Source of the DNA: Psychroflexus gondwanensis ACAM 44
Lineage (GTDB): Bacteria; Bacteroidota; Bacteroidia; Flavobacteriales; Flavobacteriaceae
Assembly (NCBI RefSeq): GCF_000355905.1
Contig: NZ_APLF01000010.1
Span: 39,812 to 103,811, forward strand
Length of the DNA stretch: 64,000 nt
Reading direction: 5' to 3'
A program made the translations under genes and the position numbers. The notes beneath the pieces were generated by a model. The model made no database searches, was not told the DNA's origin, and saw only the letters and a list, made by a program, of their open reading frames with translations. This document shows, piece after piece, positions 8,726 through 16,873 of this stretch; the stretch's first letter is position 1; each line of letters begins with the position of its first letter.

Positions 8726-9146
8726 ACTTATTTTGTTCCTTAAGTAAGTCACGTATTTCAGCTAAAAGTTCAATGTTTTTGGGAGTAGTTTCAGCCGGAT
8801 TGGTTTCATCCTCAGACTTTGTTCTTAATCTATTTATGATCTTGATGACTGCAAAAATAGATAAGGCAATGATCAAAAAGTCTATGGACGTTTGGAAAAA
8901 GTTACCGTAGGTTAATTGCATAGCCTCATGAGTGATGACGCCATTTTGTATAATTTCCTCTCTTAAGACTAGGCTAAGCTCTTTAAAATTGACATTTCCT
9001 ATTACAATACCCAAAAGTGGCATCACGACATCATCCACCAAGGAGGTCACAATTTTGCTAAAGGCGGTCCCGATAATGATACCGATTGCCATATCGAACA
9101 TATTCCCCTTAATAGCGAATTCTTTAAATTCTTTAATGATTTTCAT
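8715..9146 (-). CDS. mscL: Large-conductance mechanosensitive channel MscL
   Basis: 143-residue inner-membrane tension-gated channel that releases solutes on osmotic downshock. The N-terminus MKIIKEFKEFAIKGNMFDMAIGIIIGTAFSKIV is the conserved amphipathic helix and first membrane segment. The second membrane segment is near residues 80-100 (FLIIALSIFAVIKIINRL), followed by a cytoplasmic helix (ELLAEIRDLLKEQ). Length is normal. Its last 38 codons are duplicated 4.2 kb away at 4511-4624, so this 3' end may have been supplied by the inserted cassette. It converges with the receptor gene with an 11-base overlap. Confidence 0.95.
   Translation of the reverse strand: MKIIKEFKEFAIKGNMFDMAIGIIIGTAFSKIVTSLVDDVVMPLLGIVIGNVNFKELSLVLREEIIQNGVITHEAMQLTYGNFFQTSIDFLIIALSIFAVIKIINRLRTKSEDETNPAETTPKNIELLAEIRDLLKEQNKSKI
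8721..8834. repeat. 114-bp direct repeat (right copy, within mscL)
   Basis: Same sequence and orientation as 4511-4624, offset 4,210 bases, four mismatches. The left edge coincides with the receptor's stop codon (TTTAGAC) and the right edge falls inside mscL after ...CTTAATCTATT. Beyond both edges the flanks differ completely. Confidence 0.9.
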
Positions 9147-9185
9147 CTGAAAGTAATTTTAATTTAAACTGAAAAAGTTAAGTCT

Positions 9186-10181
9186 TTAAGAAAGATGAAT
9201 TTCGGTAGGCATTTCAAAAGTAATAGGCTTGGAGGTAAGGTCTTTAGACTCCAGTCTGTTAATGAGTAATTCTGCAGCTTTAGATCCAATTTTCATTGCA
9301 TTTTGATCTATATAGTCGATTCTTGGATAGCTCAAAAGTGAGTTTTTCTCGTCTGAAAATCCAATCAGCGGGATTTCAGAACTGGTATTAGGCTTTTCTG
9401 ATTTTAAAATACTCTTAAACATGAGGGAAGAGGTATTATCTGCTGAAATGACACCATCGATCTCCTGCATAGATAAAAAGGCTTTAATGAGCCCATGAGG
9501 GTCTGAAGATGCCGTAAGGTCTAAACTTAGACTGTGGTTGACTTCTATGCCCTTATCCCTAAGAGCGTTTTCATAACCTTCTTTTCTCAACTGACCTAAG
9601 TTTAGGTCCTCGATATTGCTTACAAAAGCAATTTTAGTTTTGCCTTTAGAAATTAAAATTCGCGTGGCATCATAAACCGATTTCTTATCATCAATCACCA
9701 CCTTATCGCAGTCAACTTGATCTGTAGTCCGATCAAACAACACTAATCCTTTTTTATTCAGTGCAATTTGGTCTATATGTTTAAAATCATCCTGAGCTAG
9801 ACTTTCTGAAGATAACGAAAGAATAAAACCATCTACTCGTCCTTGCATCAATAAATCAAGACTTTGCGCCTCTTTTTTCAACTGGTCGTGACTTACGCAG
9901 ACGATGGTATCGTAATTATGTTCCGCCGCATAGTCTTCTATGCCATGAAGTACTTGAGCGAAAAAAGGATTGAGGATATCAGGGATAATCACCCCTATCG
10001 TATTGGTTTTATTTACTTTAAGTGCAAGAGCTGTTTTATTGGGTCTATAATTATAAAGTTCAGCTGCTTCTTTGATTCGCTTTTTGGTGCCTTCACTAAT
10101 ATCTTTAGCATCGTGAAGTGCCTTAGACACTGTTGAGACAGAGACGTTTAGTTGCTTGGCAAGTTCTTTTAGAGTGATCAT
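9186..10181 (-). CDS. LacI-family transcriptional regulator
   Basis: 331 residues. An N-terminal LacI helix-turn-helix (MITLKELAKQLNVSVSTVSKALHDAKDIS) and hinge helix (RPNKTALALKVNKTNTIGVIIPD) precede a periplasmic-binding-protein-like sugar-sensing domain (PFFAQVLHGIEDYA, VDGFILSLS, FVSNIEDLNLGQLRKEGYENAL, GVISADNTSSLMFKSIL, IGFSDEKNS). Length is typical. It lies downstream of the GH3 beta-glucosidase, in the same direction, at the edge of the PUL, so it probably regulates the PUL or the sugar porter in response to a mono- or disaccharide. An inverted repeat directly upstream may be an autoregulatory site. Confidence 0.9.
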   Translation of the reverse strand: MITLKELAKQLNVSVSTVSKALHDAKDISEGTKKRIKEAAELYNYRPNKTALALKVNKTNTIGVIIPDILNPFFAQVLHGIEDYAAEHNYDTIVCVSHDQLKKEAQSLDLLMQGRVDGFILSLSSESLAQDDFKHIDQIALNKKGLVLFDRTTDQVDCDKVVIDDKKSVYDATRILISKGKTKIAFVSNIEDLNLGQLRKEGYENALRDKGIEVNHSLSLDLTASSDPHGLIKAFLSMQEIDGVISADNTSSLMFKSILKSEKPNTSSEIPLIGFSDEKNSLLSYPRIDYIDQNAMKIGSKAAELLINRLESKDLTSKPITFEMPTEIHLS

Positions 10182-10188
10182 AACAGAT

Positions 10189-10221
10189 TAGCGTATCCTT
10201 AATATGATCAAACATACGCTA
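10189..10221. promoter_or_regulatory. Inverted repeat upstream of the LacI-family gene
   Basis: TAGCGTAT at 10189-10196 and ATACGCTA at 10214-10221 are perfect inverted repeats 17 bases apart, starting eight bases before the ATG. It could be an operator for autoregulation or a hairpin in the mRNA leader. The wide spacer makes a single-dimer operator less certain. Confidence 0.35.
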
Positions 10222-10382
10222 TTTTAATAAGTCTTTAAATTTATTTTTTTACTAATTTAATAGATTTTAAACCATCTTTTACCTGACTATTAGCCTAATA
10301 GAGTTAATAGCCTTGGCCTCCCAATCACATAATTTTGAGCGATCAAAACCAGTAGTGATTGAGACAACTCCCTTCAAAACTT

Positions 10383-12656
10383 TTAGAGTTCAAAAGAGCT
10401 TGAAAGTTGAGCTTGAGAATCTTCACCAACATAAACCTGAAAACTTCCCTCTTCTATTAAAAATTCACCGTCGTTGTTATAAAATCCAAGCTGTTTATCT
10501 TGAAGTTGAAAGCTTAAAACCCTGCTTTCTCCTGTGTTAAGCTCCACCTGTTCAAAAGCTTTTAATTCTCTAACGGGTCTAGTGACACTTGCAAATTCAT
10601 CCTGCAGATAAAGTTGTGTAGTGACTTTTCCAGATTTTTGGCCTGTGTTTGTCACCCTTACAGAGACACTCACAGTCTTGTTTTCGGTATATGAATTATC
10701 AATTGTTAACTCCTCAAAATCGAAAGTAGTATAACTTAACCCAAAGCCAAAAGGATATAAGGGCGTGTGCTTTTCATCGGTGTAGTGAGACCAAAATACC
10801 TCTCCAGGAGATGGGAGTTTAGGTCTTCCGGTCGATTTATGGTTGTAATAAATAGGAACTTGCCCGACATGACGTGGAAACGTCATCGGTAATTTTCCAC
10901 TAGGATTGTAATCCCCATAAAGGATTTCAGCGATCGCGTTACCACTTTCAGATCCTAAATGCCATGCTTCTACTATCGCGGGGATGTGCTCATCTGCCCA
11001 AGGTATAGCTAGAGGTCTTCCATTTTGTAAAACCAAGACAATGTTGGGGTTTACCTTATACACTTGCTCTAAGAGGTCTTGTTGTACTCCTGGCAAATCC
11101 AATCGAGTTCTGCTTCGACCTTCTCCGCTCTGTAAACCATGCTCCCCTAACACCATGATGACTACATCCGCAGATTTGGCTGTAGCAATAGCCTCAGGAA
11201 AACCACTTTTATCGGTGTTATTTATAGTTAGCTCTTGTGTAAATTGCTTTTTCCCCGTGACCACATCTGCACCCTTAGAATAACTATAGTTATTTTTAGT
11301 GTACGCATTTAGACCTTCTAAAACAGAAACAGCAGTGCCATCATCCGCAGCGATTCTCCAACTCCCTAAAGGAGACGTTTTATCATCTGCTAAAGCTCCA
11401 ATCACTGCAATGTTTTGTCCTGAAGATTTTAGAGGTAACGTATTGTTCTCATTTTTTAAGAGAACAATCGATTTTTTGGCCATATCCAAAACATCTTTTT
11501 TGAACTTTGGATTGTAAATTGTTTCCTTTTCCCTTTCTATTGAACAATACTTATAGGGATCTTCAAAAAGACCTAATTCGAATTTAACTTTCAGAATACG
11601 ACGTGCGGCATCAGTGATAAGTGCTTCATCGACTTCACCATCTTTCACAAGACTCACCAATTGCTCTACATAATGGTAGGATTCCATGTCCATATCGGAT
11701 CCTGCAATAACTCCTGACTTAGCTGCTTCACGGCCATTTTTTGCAAGACCATGTGCAACCATTTCACCTACAGAATCCCAGTCTGAAACCACAAAACCCT
11801 GAAAGTCCCATTTCTCTTTTAAAATATCTCTTAGCAGAAATTTATCTCCAGTAGAAGGAATCCCGTTAACCACATTAAAGGCGTTCATCACCGTCTTTAC
11901 CTCTGCGTCTAAAGAAGCTCGAAAAGGGGGGAACACCACATTGTAAAGAGTTGAAGTTCCAATATCTACTGTATTGTATTCTCGACCTGCCTCTGCAAAC
12001 CCGTAGGCTGCAAAATGTTTTGCAGTAGCGGCAACCGTGTTCACCGCAGATAAATCATCGCCTTGAAACCCTCGTATTCTAGCTTTAGCAATTTCGCTTC
12101 CCAAAAAAGGATCTTCACCAGCTCCTTCCATAACACGACCCCAACGAGCGTCTCTAGAAATATCAACCATTGGTGCAAACGTCCAATTGATGCCGGCCGC
12201 AGAAGCTTCTTCAGCAGCGACTTCTGCAGATCTTTGGATGGCTTTTAGATCCCAACTTGCGGCTTCGGCAAGTGGAATAGGGCTTATAGTCTTATATCCA
12301 TGAATTACATCGAAGCCAAAAATTAGCGGGATCCCCAATCTGCTTTCTTCTACTGCTAGTTTTTGAACAGCCTTGATGTTTTCTACTCCATGAACGTTTA
12401 GCATGGAACCAACCAAGCCTTTTTTAATCTGTTCTAGCTTATTGGCCGCTCTGCCTTCATTGGGTTGAGGCCCCGTAAAGTCCATAAACCCACTGTACTG
12501 GTTCATCTGGCCAATTTTCTCTTCCAGAGTCATTTTAGCCAAAAGCTCTTGCACTTGGGCGTCGATAGTTTTGGAGGAATTTATATTTGCAGGGTTTTGC
12601 TGACAAGATAAAATGAGTATAGCAATACTCATATAAATAAAATGTTTAAAATTCAT
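10383..12656 (-). CDS. bglX: GH3 beta-glucosidase lipoprotein (BglX type)
   Basis: 757 residues. Lipoprotein signal LILSC with Cys18, so lipid-anchored. The GH3 N-terminal barrel carries RWGRVMEGAGEDPFLG (about 171-186) and KHF (213-215), and the SDW motif at 291-293 places the catalytic nucleophile at Asp292. The GH3 C-terminal alpha/beta sandwich (VIMVLGEHGLQSGEGRSR, PFGFGLSYT) and a fibronectin-III-like domain follow. It releases glucose from beta-linked oligosaccharides, for example laminarin- or cello-type. It sits between the LacI gene and the SusCD operon but has its own upstream region, since a terminator lies before it. Confidence 0.92.
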   Translation of the reverse strand: MNFKHFIYMSIAILILSCQQNPANINSSKTIDAQVQELLAKMTLEEKIGQMNQYSGFMDFTGPQPNEGRAANKLEQIKKGLVGSMLNVHGVENIKAVQKLAVEESRLGIPLIFGFDVIHGYKTISPIPLAEAASWDLKAIQRSAEVAAEEASAAGINWTFAPMVDISRDARWGRVMEGAGEDPFLGSEIAKARIRGFQGDDLSAVNTVAATAKHFAAYGFAEAGREYNTVDIGTSTLYNVVFPPFRASLDAEVKTVMNAFNVVNGIPSTGDKFLLRDILKEKWDFQGFVVSDWDSVGEMVAHGLAKNGREAAKSGVIAGSDMDMESYHYVEQLVSLVKDGEVDEALITDAARRILKVKFELGLFEDPYKYCSIEREKETIYNPKFKKDVLDMAKKSIVLLKNENNTLPLKSSGQNIAVIGALADDKTSPLGSWRIAADDGTAVSVLEGLNAYTKNNYSYSKGADVVTGKKQFTQELTINNTDKSGFPEAIATAKSADVVIMVLGEHGLQSGEGRSRTRLDLPGVQQDLLEQVYKVNPNIVLVLQNGRPLAIPWADEHIPAIVEAWHLGSESGNAIAEILYGDYNPSGKLPMTFPRHVGQVPIYYNHKSTGRPKLPSPGEVFWSHYTDEKHTPLYPFGFGLSYTTFDFEELTIDNSYTENKTVSVSVRVTNTGQKSGKVTTQLYLQDEFASVTRPVRELKAFEQVELNTGESRVLSFQLQDKQLGFYNNDGEFLIEEGSFQVYVGEDSQAQLSSSFEL

Positions 12657-12738
12657 GTGTTGTTTATTGTGCGGTTTACTTATTCGAATGATTAATTAGA
12701 TTTTACAAATACTTGTTTAAAAATAGTATTCATAAAAG

Positions 12739-12744
12739 AACGTT
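12739..12744. promoter_or_regulatory. AACGTT core in the bglX upstream region, candidate LacI-type half operator
   Basis: The upstream region of the GH3 gene has AGAACGTTTG, an imperfect palindrome centred on CG. The same AACGTT core forms the perfect palindrome in front of susC. LacI-family operators usually have a central CG flanked by AA/TT. Weak on its own; the pairing of the two sites is what makes it worth recording. Confidence 0.25.
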
Positions 12745-12776
12745 TGACAAATCAAATCAGACTTATTTAAAGCAAT

Positions 12777-12817
12777 AATATCAAAAAGAGGATGTTTGAA
12801 TCCTCTTTTTTGATATT
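12777..12817 (-). terminator. Rho-independent-like terminator after the susC-susD-lipoprotein operon
   Basis: AATATCAAAAAGAGGA pairs with TCCTCTTTTTTGATATT around an 8-base loop with one bulge, between the end of the 308-residue lipoprotein gene (12842) and the start of bglX (12656). Read leftward it ends the SusCD operon. Confidence 0.65.
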
Positions 12818-12841
12818 GATAAGAAACTTATGATATTATGC

Positions 12842-13768
12842 CTATTCTTCTGAAGTAATTATAAACCACCAGTCAAACTCAGAATTACCATCAGTTATCT
12901 TTAAAGTCATTTCATTAGGCTCAGAACGATCAAATATTTGATAATTGTGTGTACCCGTATAGTAACCTATAAACCCTAGTCCTGATAGACTAATAGTTTC
13001 TGCACCACCAGGATTGATGAGTTGCCAGGTAGTTTGAAAATCTTCAAGAGGTAAATTTTCTATATCATCACCATTAGGCGTTCCGCCGGAGCTGCCCAAT
13101 TGATCTACATAAGCACCTCGTCCAAATACAGTCCCTGAAGTATCATCGTTATTGACGTTTGTAATAAGCTTGAAGGTTCCGTCTGAATCAAAAATATAGC
13201 GATCATCATACATTCCTACACCAACTTTTTCTTCAGGAGCTACACCGAAAAATTCAACAGGTATATTCCCACCAACAGGACCTAGACCAAAATGACCTGG
13301 CACTGAAGATTTAATTCTCCATGTTTTTGAAGTGACAGCATCAGGATTATTGGGATCAAAATCATAGAGCTTAGCCTTTAATTCTACAGGCGGTTCATAA
13401 GTTGCTAAAACCTCAACATCAAATGTTTCAGATGAAGAAACACCACCTTTACCGTAAGCTATAACGGAAATAGTATAAGAATTAACACCTAAAGTGGAAA
13501 ATATAAAAGATGCTGATCCTGATGGGGCATTCTTTTTATTGGATTGGTAAACAAAACCATAAGAGATTGCATTGTCTGCTTTGGCTGTAAAAATAACTTC
13601 TCCAGAGCCATCGCCATTAGGATTTTCGCTATCGGCACCAATGATTTCTGCAGTAATATCAATATTTGATGGGGCATTAATTTCCCCAAATTGTTGATCA
13701 TCATCCTGGCAACTTACTATAACAAGCAGTACAAGAAGACTTAGAATTATGTGATTATATTTTTTCAT
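12842..13768 (-). CDS. PUL surface lipoprotein (candidate glycan-binding protein)
   Basis: 308 residues with lipoprotein signal (LLVIVSC, then DDD). A PKD/Ig-like N-terminal domain covers about residues 35-125 (APSNIDITAEIIG... ISVIAYGKGGVSS). The unassigned C-terminal domain opens with SKTWRIKSSVPGHFGLGP and ends ITDGNSEFDWWFIITSEE, with several exposed-looking tryptophans. I recognise no catalytic motif. The aspartate cluster after the lipidated cysteine resembles the surface-export signal of Bacteroidota lipoproteins. Last gene of the susC-susD operon, 11 bases after the 525-residue lipoprotein gene, so a SusE/F-like glycan-binding role is likely. Confidence 0.7.
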   Translation of the reverse strand: MKKYNHIILSLLVLLVIVSCQDDDQQFGEINAPSNIDITAEIIGADSENPNGDGSGEVIFTAKADNAISYGFVYQSNKKNAPSGSASFIFSTLGVNSYTISVIAYGKGGVSSSETFDVEVLATYEPPVELKAKLYDFDPNNPDAVTSKTWRIKSSVPGHFGLGPVGGNIPVEFFGVAPEEKVGVGMYDDRYIFDSDGTFKLITNVNNDDTSGTVFGRGAYVDQLGSSGGTPNGDDIENLPLEDFQTTWQLINPGGAETISLSGLGFIGYYTGTHNYQIFDRSEPNEMTLKITDGNSEFDWWFIITSEE

Positions 13769-13779
13769 TGTCTAAAAAT

Positions 13780-15357
13780 TTAATTGTAAAAATAGAAGTT
13801 ATCGATATACACTGTATCGTCTGCATCTGCTTCAACTAGGTTATCAAAAATTAACTGAGTAACAGCAGAAAGATCCATATCAAAATCCGCAAGTGGGATA
13901 TCCACACTTACCCATTCTCCTAAAGTTAAAGCTCCAGCATTTGCTAAGTCCTCCTGTACTGGGTCTAAAGCAGTATTCACTAGCTTAAGTCCTAAACTTT
14001 CTGCATTTGGGGACCAATAGTCAAAATGGACATGTGTCATACTTGTTAAATCAGTAGGATTACCATAATCTGTAACAATTCCTAAGAAATCAAAGTTTGT
14101 AAATAACATGGCATTATTTCCATCTACTGCAACCTCCTCATAGCCTGAACCAGACCATACAGTTGGTAGTTCACTTACAGTAATGGATGTATATGCATCA
14201 CTATAGATTGAAATTACGTTTGAAGCGTCTTGCGTAGGAACTGGAGCTGATGCAGTTGGCTGTTGTGCTACATCTTTTGAAAAGTATAAGTTATCGATAT
14301 AAACAGTAGCAGGGTTTCCTGCGGTATCAAACAATAACTGAGTCACTTGGGATCTATCCATAGCATAATCTGCTAGAGGAAATTTTACGCTCACCCACTG
14401 GCCTGAAGTAATAGGTTCTACAAATTCTATATCTTCTTCACCAATGACAGTATTAACTAATTTAAAACCTAGTGCAGAAGCATCGGGAGTCCAGTAGTCA
14501 AAATGCACATAGTCCATATCAGTTAAGTCAGTTGGATTTCCATAGTCCGTTACAATACCGGTAAAAGCAAGATTAGAATACTTAATAGTATTATCACCCT
14601 CAATTATAACTTCTTCAAAGTTAGTGTCCGACCACTCTGTTGGTAATTCCGTAACCGTGATTGGTGTATATCTATCACTATAGATAGCAATAACATTTGG
14701 AGAAGGTTCCGCTGGTCTTGGTGCAGCAACAACTGGCACTAAAATCTCTTCTACAAAAAAGTCTTCTTCTACATAAGTTGTGGTTTGTGATGCAGCACCC
14801 ATAACTTCAACTGAAATCGTATATGCTCCAGATTGTTGATACGTGTAAGATAATGTTTCTTCGATTGAACCACTAACTACAGACTCAACACCCTCTTCAC
14901 CAAAATCAACTTCAAAGCTTGTCGCAAAGTCAGCAGTTACAGAAACATTTACAGTATTGGATTCAACTCCATCATTTTCGATGGTAACTTCAAGATTTTC
15001 GGGTGCATTGAAGGACACTTCTATAGGTTGAACTGACTCTGTTTGCTTATCAGCCGCATTCATGGCTACAAGAGTTAAATCAAAAGTGCCTTCCGCATAA
15101 ATGTGCGAAAGTGATTCTCCAACACTGATGGTATCTGAAAGTTCACTTCCATCGCCAAAATCAGCATAAAAAAGGTTCACATTTTCAGCTTTAGGCAGGA
15201 TAGTCACCAGTCCTGAATTATCTTGAGTAAAACTGATCTTAGCATCAATATTGGAAGGAGCCCCAATTGGTATATCTTGAAGACCCTCATCATCAGAACA
15301 TGATACAGTAAACACTGCAATCATGAGTAGGTATAATATTAAAAATTGCTTTTTCAT
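13780..15357 (-). CDS. PKD-domain surface lipoprotein with duplicated carbohydrate-binding-like module
   Basis: 525 residues with lipoprotein signal (VFTVSC, then SDDEG). Two PKD-like domains lie at about residues 35-120 and 120-205 (YADFGDGSELSDT; FEVDFGEEGVES). Then come two tandem copies of a module of about 150 residues, near 211-365 and 371-525, each with SNVISIYSDAYT or NVIAIYSDRYT, VTDYGNPTDLT, VHFDYW and a closing VYIDN-YFY. The duplication is obvious in the translated sequence. The modules resemble beta-sandwich carbohydrate-binding units seen beside glucan hydrolases in marine flavobacteria. No catalytic residues recognised. Operon position argues for glycan capture at the cell surface. 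Confidence 0.78.
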   Translation of the reverse strand: MKKQFLILYLLMIAVFTVSCSDDEGLQDIPIGAPSNIDAKISFTQDNSGLVTILPKAENVNLFYADFGDGSELSDTISVGESLSHIYAEGTFDLTLVAMNAADKQTESVQPIEVSFNAPENLEVTIENDGVESNTVNVSVTADFATSFEVDFGEEGVESVVSGSIEETLSYTYQQSGAYTISVEVMGAASQTTTYVEEDFFVEEILVPVVAAPRPAEPSPNVIAIYSDRYTPITVTELPTEWSDTNFEEVIIEGDNTIKYSNLAFTGIVTDYGNPTDLTDMDYVHFDYWTPDASALGFKLVNTVIGEEDIEFVEPITSGQWVSVKFPLADYAMDRSQVTQLLFDTAGNPATVYIDNLYFSKDVAQQPTASAPVPTQDASNVISIYSDAYTSITVSELPTVWSGSGYEEVAVDGNNAMLFTNFDFLGIVTDYGNPTDLTSMTHVHFDYWSPNAESLGLKLVNTALDPVQEDLANAGALTLGEWVSVDIPLADFDMDLSAVTQLIFDNLVEADADDTVYIDNFYFYN

Positions 15358-15369
15358 CTCTGTTATGTA

Positions 15370-16869
15370 TTAGTAGTTTGCGTTTTGTTCCCAATTTCCT
15401 TGAGAAAATTGAATTTCTTCAAGTGGTACAGGGAAAACTTCATTTTTGTTTGGAGTAAATCCATCAATCACGTTGGCTGCTCTTCCAGTTCTCACTAAAT
15501 CAAAGAAACGGTGTCCTTCACCTACAAGCTCTAGTCGTCTTTGAGTATATATCTCTTCAGTTAACTGGCCTCCTGATAAATTCACATCATCTAATCCTGC
15601 TCTTTCACGAACTTCGTTCACATAATCTAATGCTAATTGATCGTTGATACCTCCTCTATTTAAAGCTTCAGCTGCCATCAATAGAACATCAGCATAACGG
15701 ATAGCTCTGTAATTGTTTGGCTGTGTCAAATTAGCATCCCCTAAATTATCATTTTGTCTAGGGATATACTTTCTATTGTAATACCCGGTATGACCTGTTG
15801 TAGGGTCTTGGTTTCCTATGGTAAAAGTTGCTCCTGTGTCTGCAGCCCAAGCTTCAATGTTCAAGATAGAAACATCTCTTCTTAAGTCGTCTAAATCAAA
15901 GGCATTATAAGTTTCTTCAGTAGGTAAATTAAAGCCAAATCCAGATTCAAAGACAGGACCGTTGTAGCCTCTTACACCACTAAATCCTACCATGACATTA
16001 CCTTCACTACATTGTAAACAATCAAAACTAGCTCCTTGGGCTTGACCGGAATATTGAATTTCAAAAACAGATTCTGCACTATTTTCAGCTTCAAATTCAA
16101 AAAGGTCTTCGTATTCTTCATCGCCTTCTGTTCCATACAAATGAAACTGTTGTGAACCAATAACAGCATCAAACAAAGGGGCCGCTAGATTAAATTCATC
16201 TTGGTACAAGTGCACCTTACCAAGAAGTGCCTGGGCAGAAGCTTTGGAAGCTCGTCCTATTTCTAAAGCCTGGGAAGACATATTCGGTATGGCCAGAGAA
16301 AGATCATTCTCGATATATTGGTATACTAAATCAATCGATGTTCTGGGCAGAGATGTTTCTTCACCTAGTTCAAATTTACCTTCTGGCTTAATAGGTATAG
16401 CCCCGAACCATTTTACTAGTTCAAAATTGAAATAAGCTCTTAAAAAACGTGCTTCAGCAATAATTTGCTCCTTACCTTCAAAATCTATCTTATCAGCATT
16501 TTCAAGGATATAAGATGCTCTGTAAACACCAGCGAAATTGAAATCCCAAATATCATCCAGATTATTGTTATCTGGGGTATGAGCCATTCTATCTACCTGC
16601 TGCCATCCTACAACGTCGGTTGCACTTTCTCCTCCGGCATGCGTATTGTCTGAAGCAATTTCTCCAAGAATAACATTAACATAAGTAGACTGCAAAATAT
16701 CATAGGAGCCAATCAATGCGTTTTGAAAGTCTTCTTCATCCTCAAAAAAGTTTTCTGAGGTAAGTCGGTAAGGTGGTTCTAGTTCCACAAAATCGTCTGA
16801 GCATGATACTAAGGCTAATGCCATTAAAATCATGAACCATTGGTTATATATTGTCTTTGCCATTTTCAT
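15370..16869 (-). CDS. susD: SusD/RagB-family nutrient-binding outer-membrane lipoprotein
   Basis: About 499 residues. Lipoprotein signal ALALVSC followed by SDDF. The SusD fold is shown by the tetratricopeptide-like helices (ARFLRAYFNFELVKWFGAIP, ASAQALLGKVHLYQDEF), the conserved block YRAIRYADVLLMAAEALNR, and the C-terminal VNEVRERAGL...RRLELVGEGHRFFDLVRTG. It captures glycan at the surface as the lid of the SusC transporter. The ATG at 16869, four bases after the susC stop, is chosen because it leaves a good signal peptide; an upstream ATG would overlap susC. Confidence 0.92.
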   Translation of the reverse strand: MKMAKTIYNQWFMILMALALVSCSDDFVELEPPYRLTSENFFEDEEDFQNALIGSYDILQSTYVNVILGEIASDNTHAGGESATDVVGWQQVDRMAHTPDNNNLDDIWDFNFAGVYRASYILENADKIDFEGKEQIIAEARFLRAYFNFELVKWFGAIPIKPEGKFELGEETSLPRTSIDLVYQYIENDLSLAIPNMSSQALEIGRASKASAQALLGKVHLYQDEFNLAAPLFDAVIGSQQFHLYGTEGDEEYEDLFEFEAENSAESVFEIQYSGQAQGASFDCLQCSEGNVMVGFSGVRGYNGPVFESGFGFNLPTEETYNAFDLDDLRRDVSILNIEAWAADTGATFTIGNQDPTTGHTGYYNRKYIPRQNDNLGDANLTQPNNYRAIRYADVLLMAAEALNRGGINDQLALDYVNEVRERAGLDDVNLSGGQLTEEIYTQRRLELVGEGHRFFDLVRTGRAANVIDGFTPNKNEVFPVPLEEIQFSQGNWEQNANY

Positions 16870-16873
16870 TCGT

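Noticed and set aside
12842..13768. Glycoside hydrolase assignment for the 308-residue lipoprotein
   Set aside because: No GH16-like ExDxxE or other catalytic motif visible; a binding role is safer.
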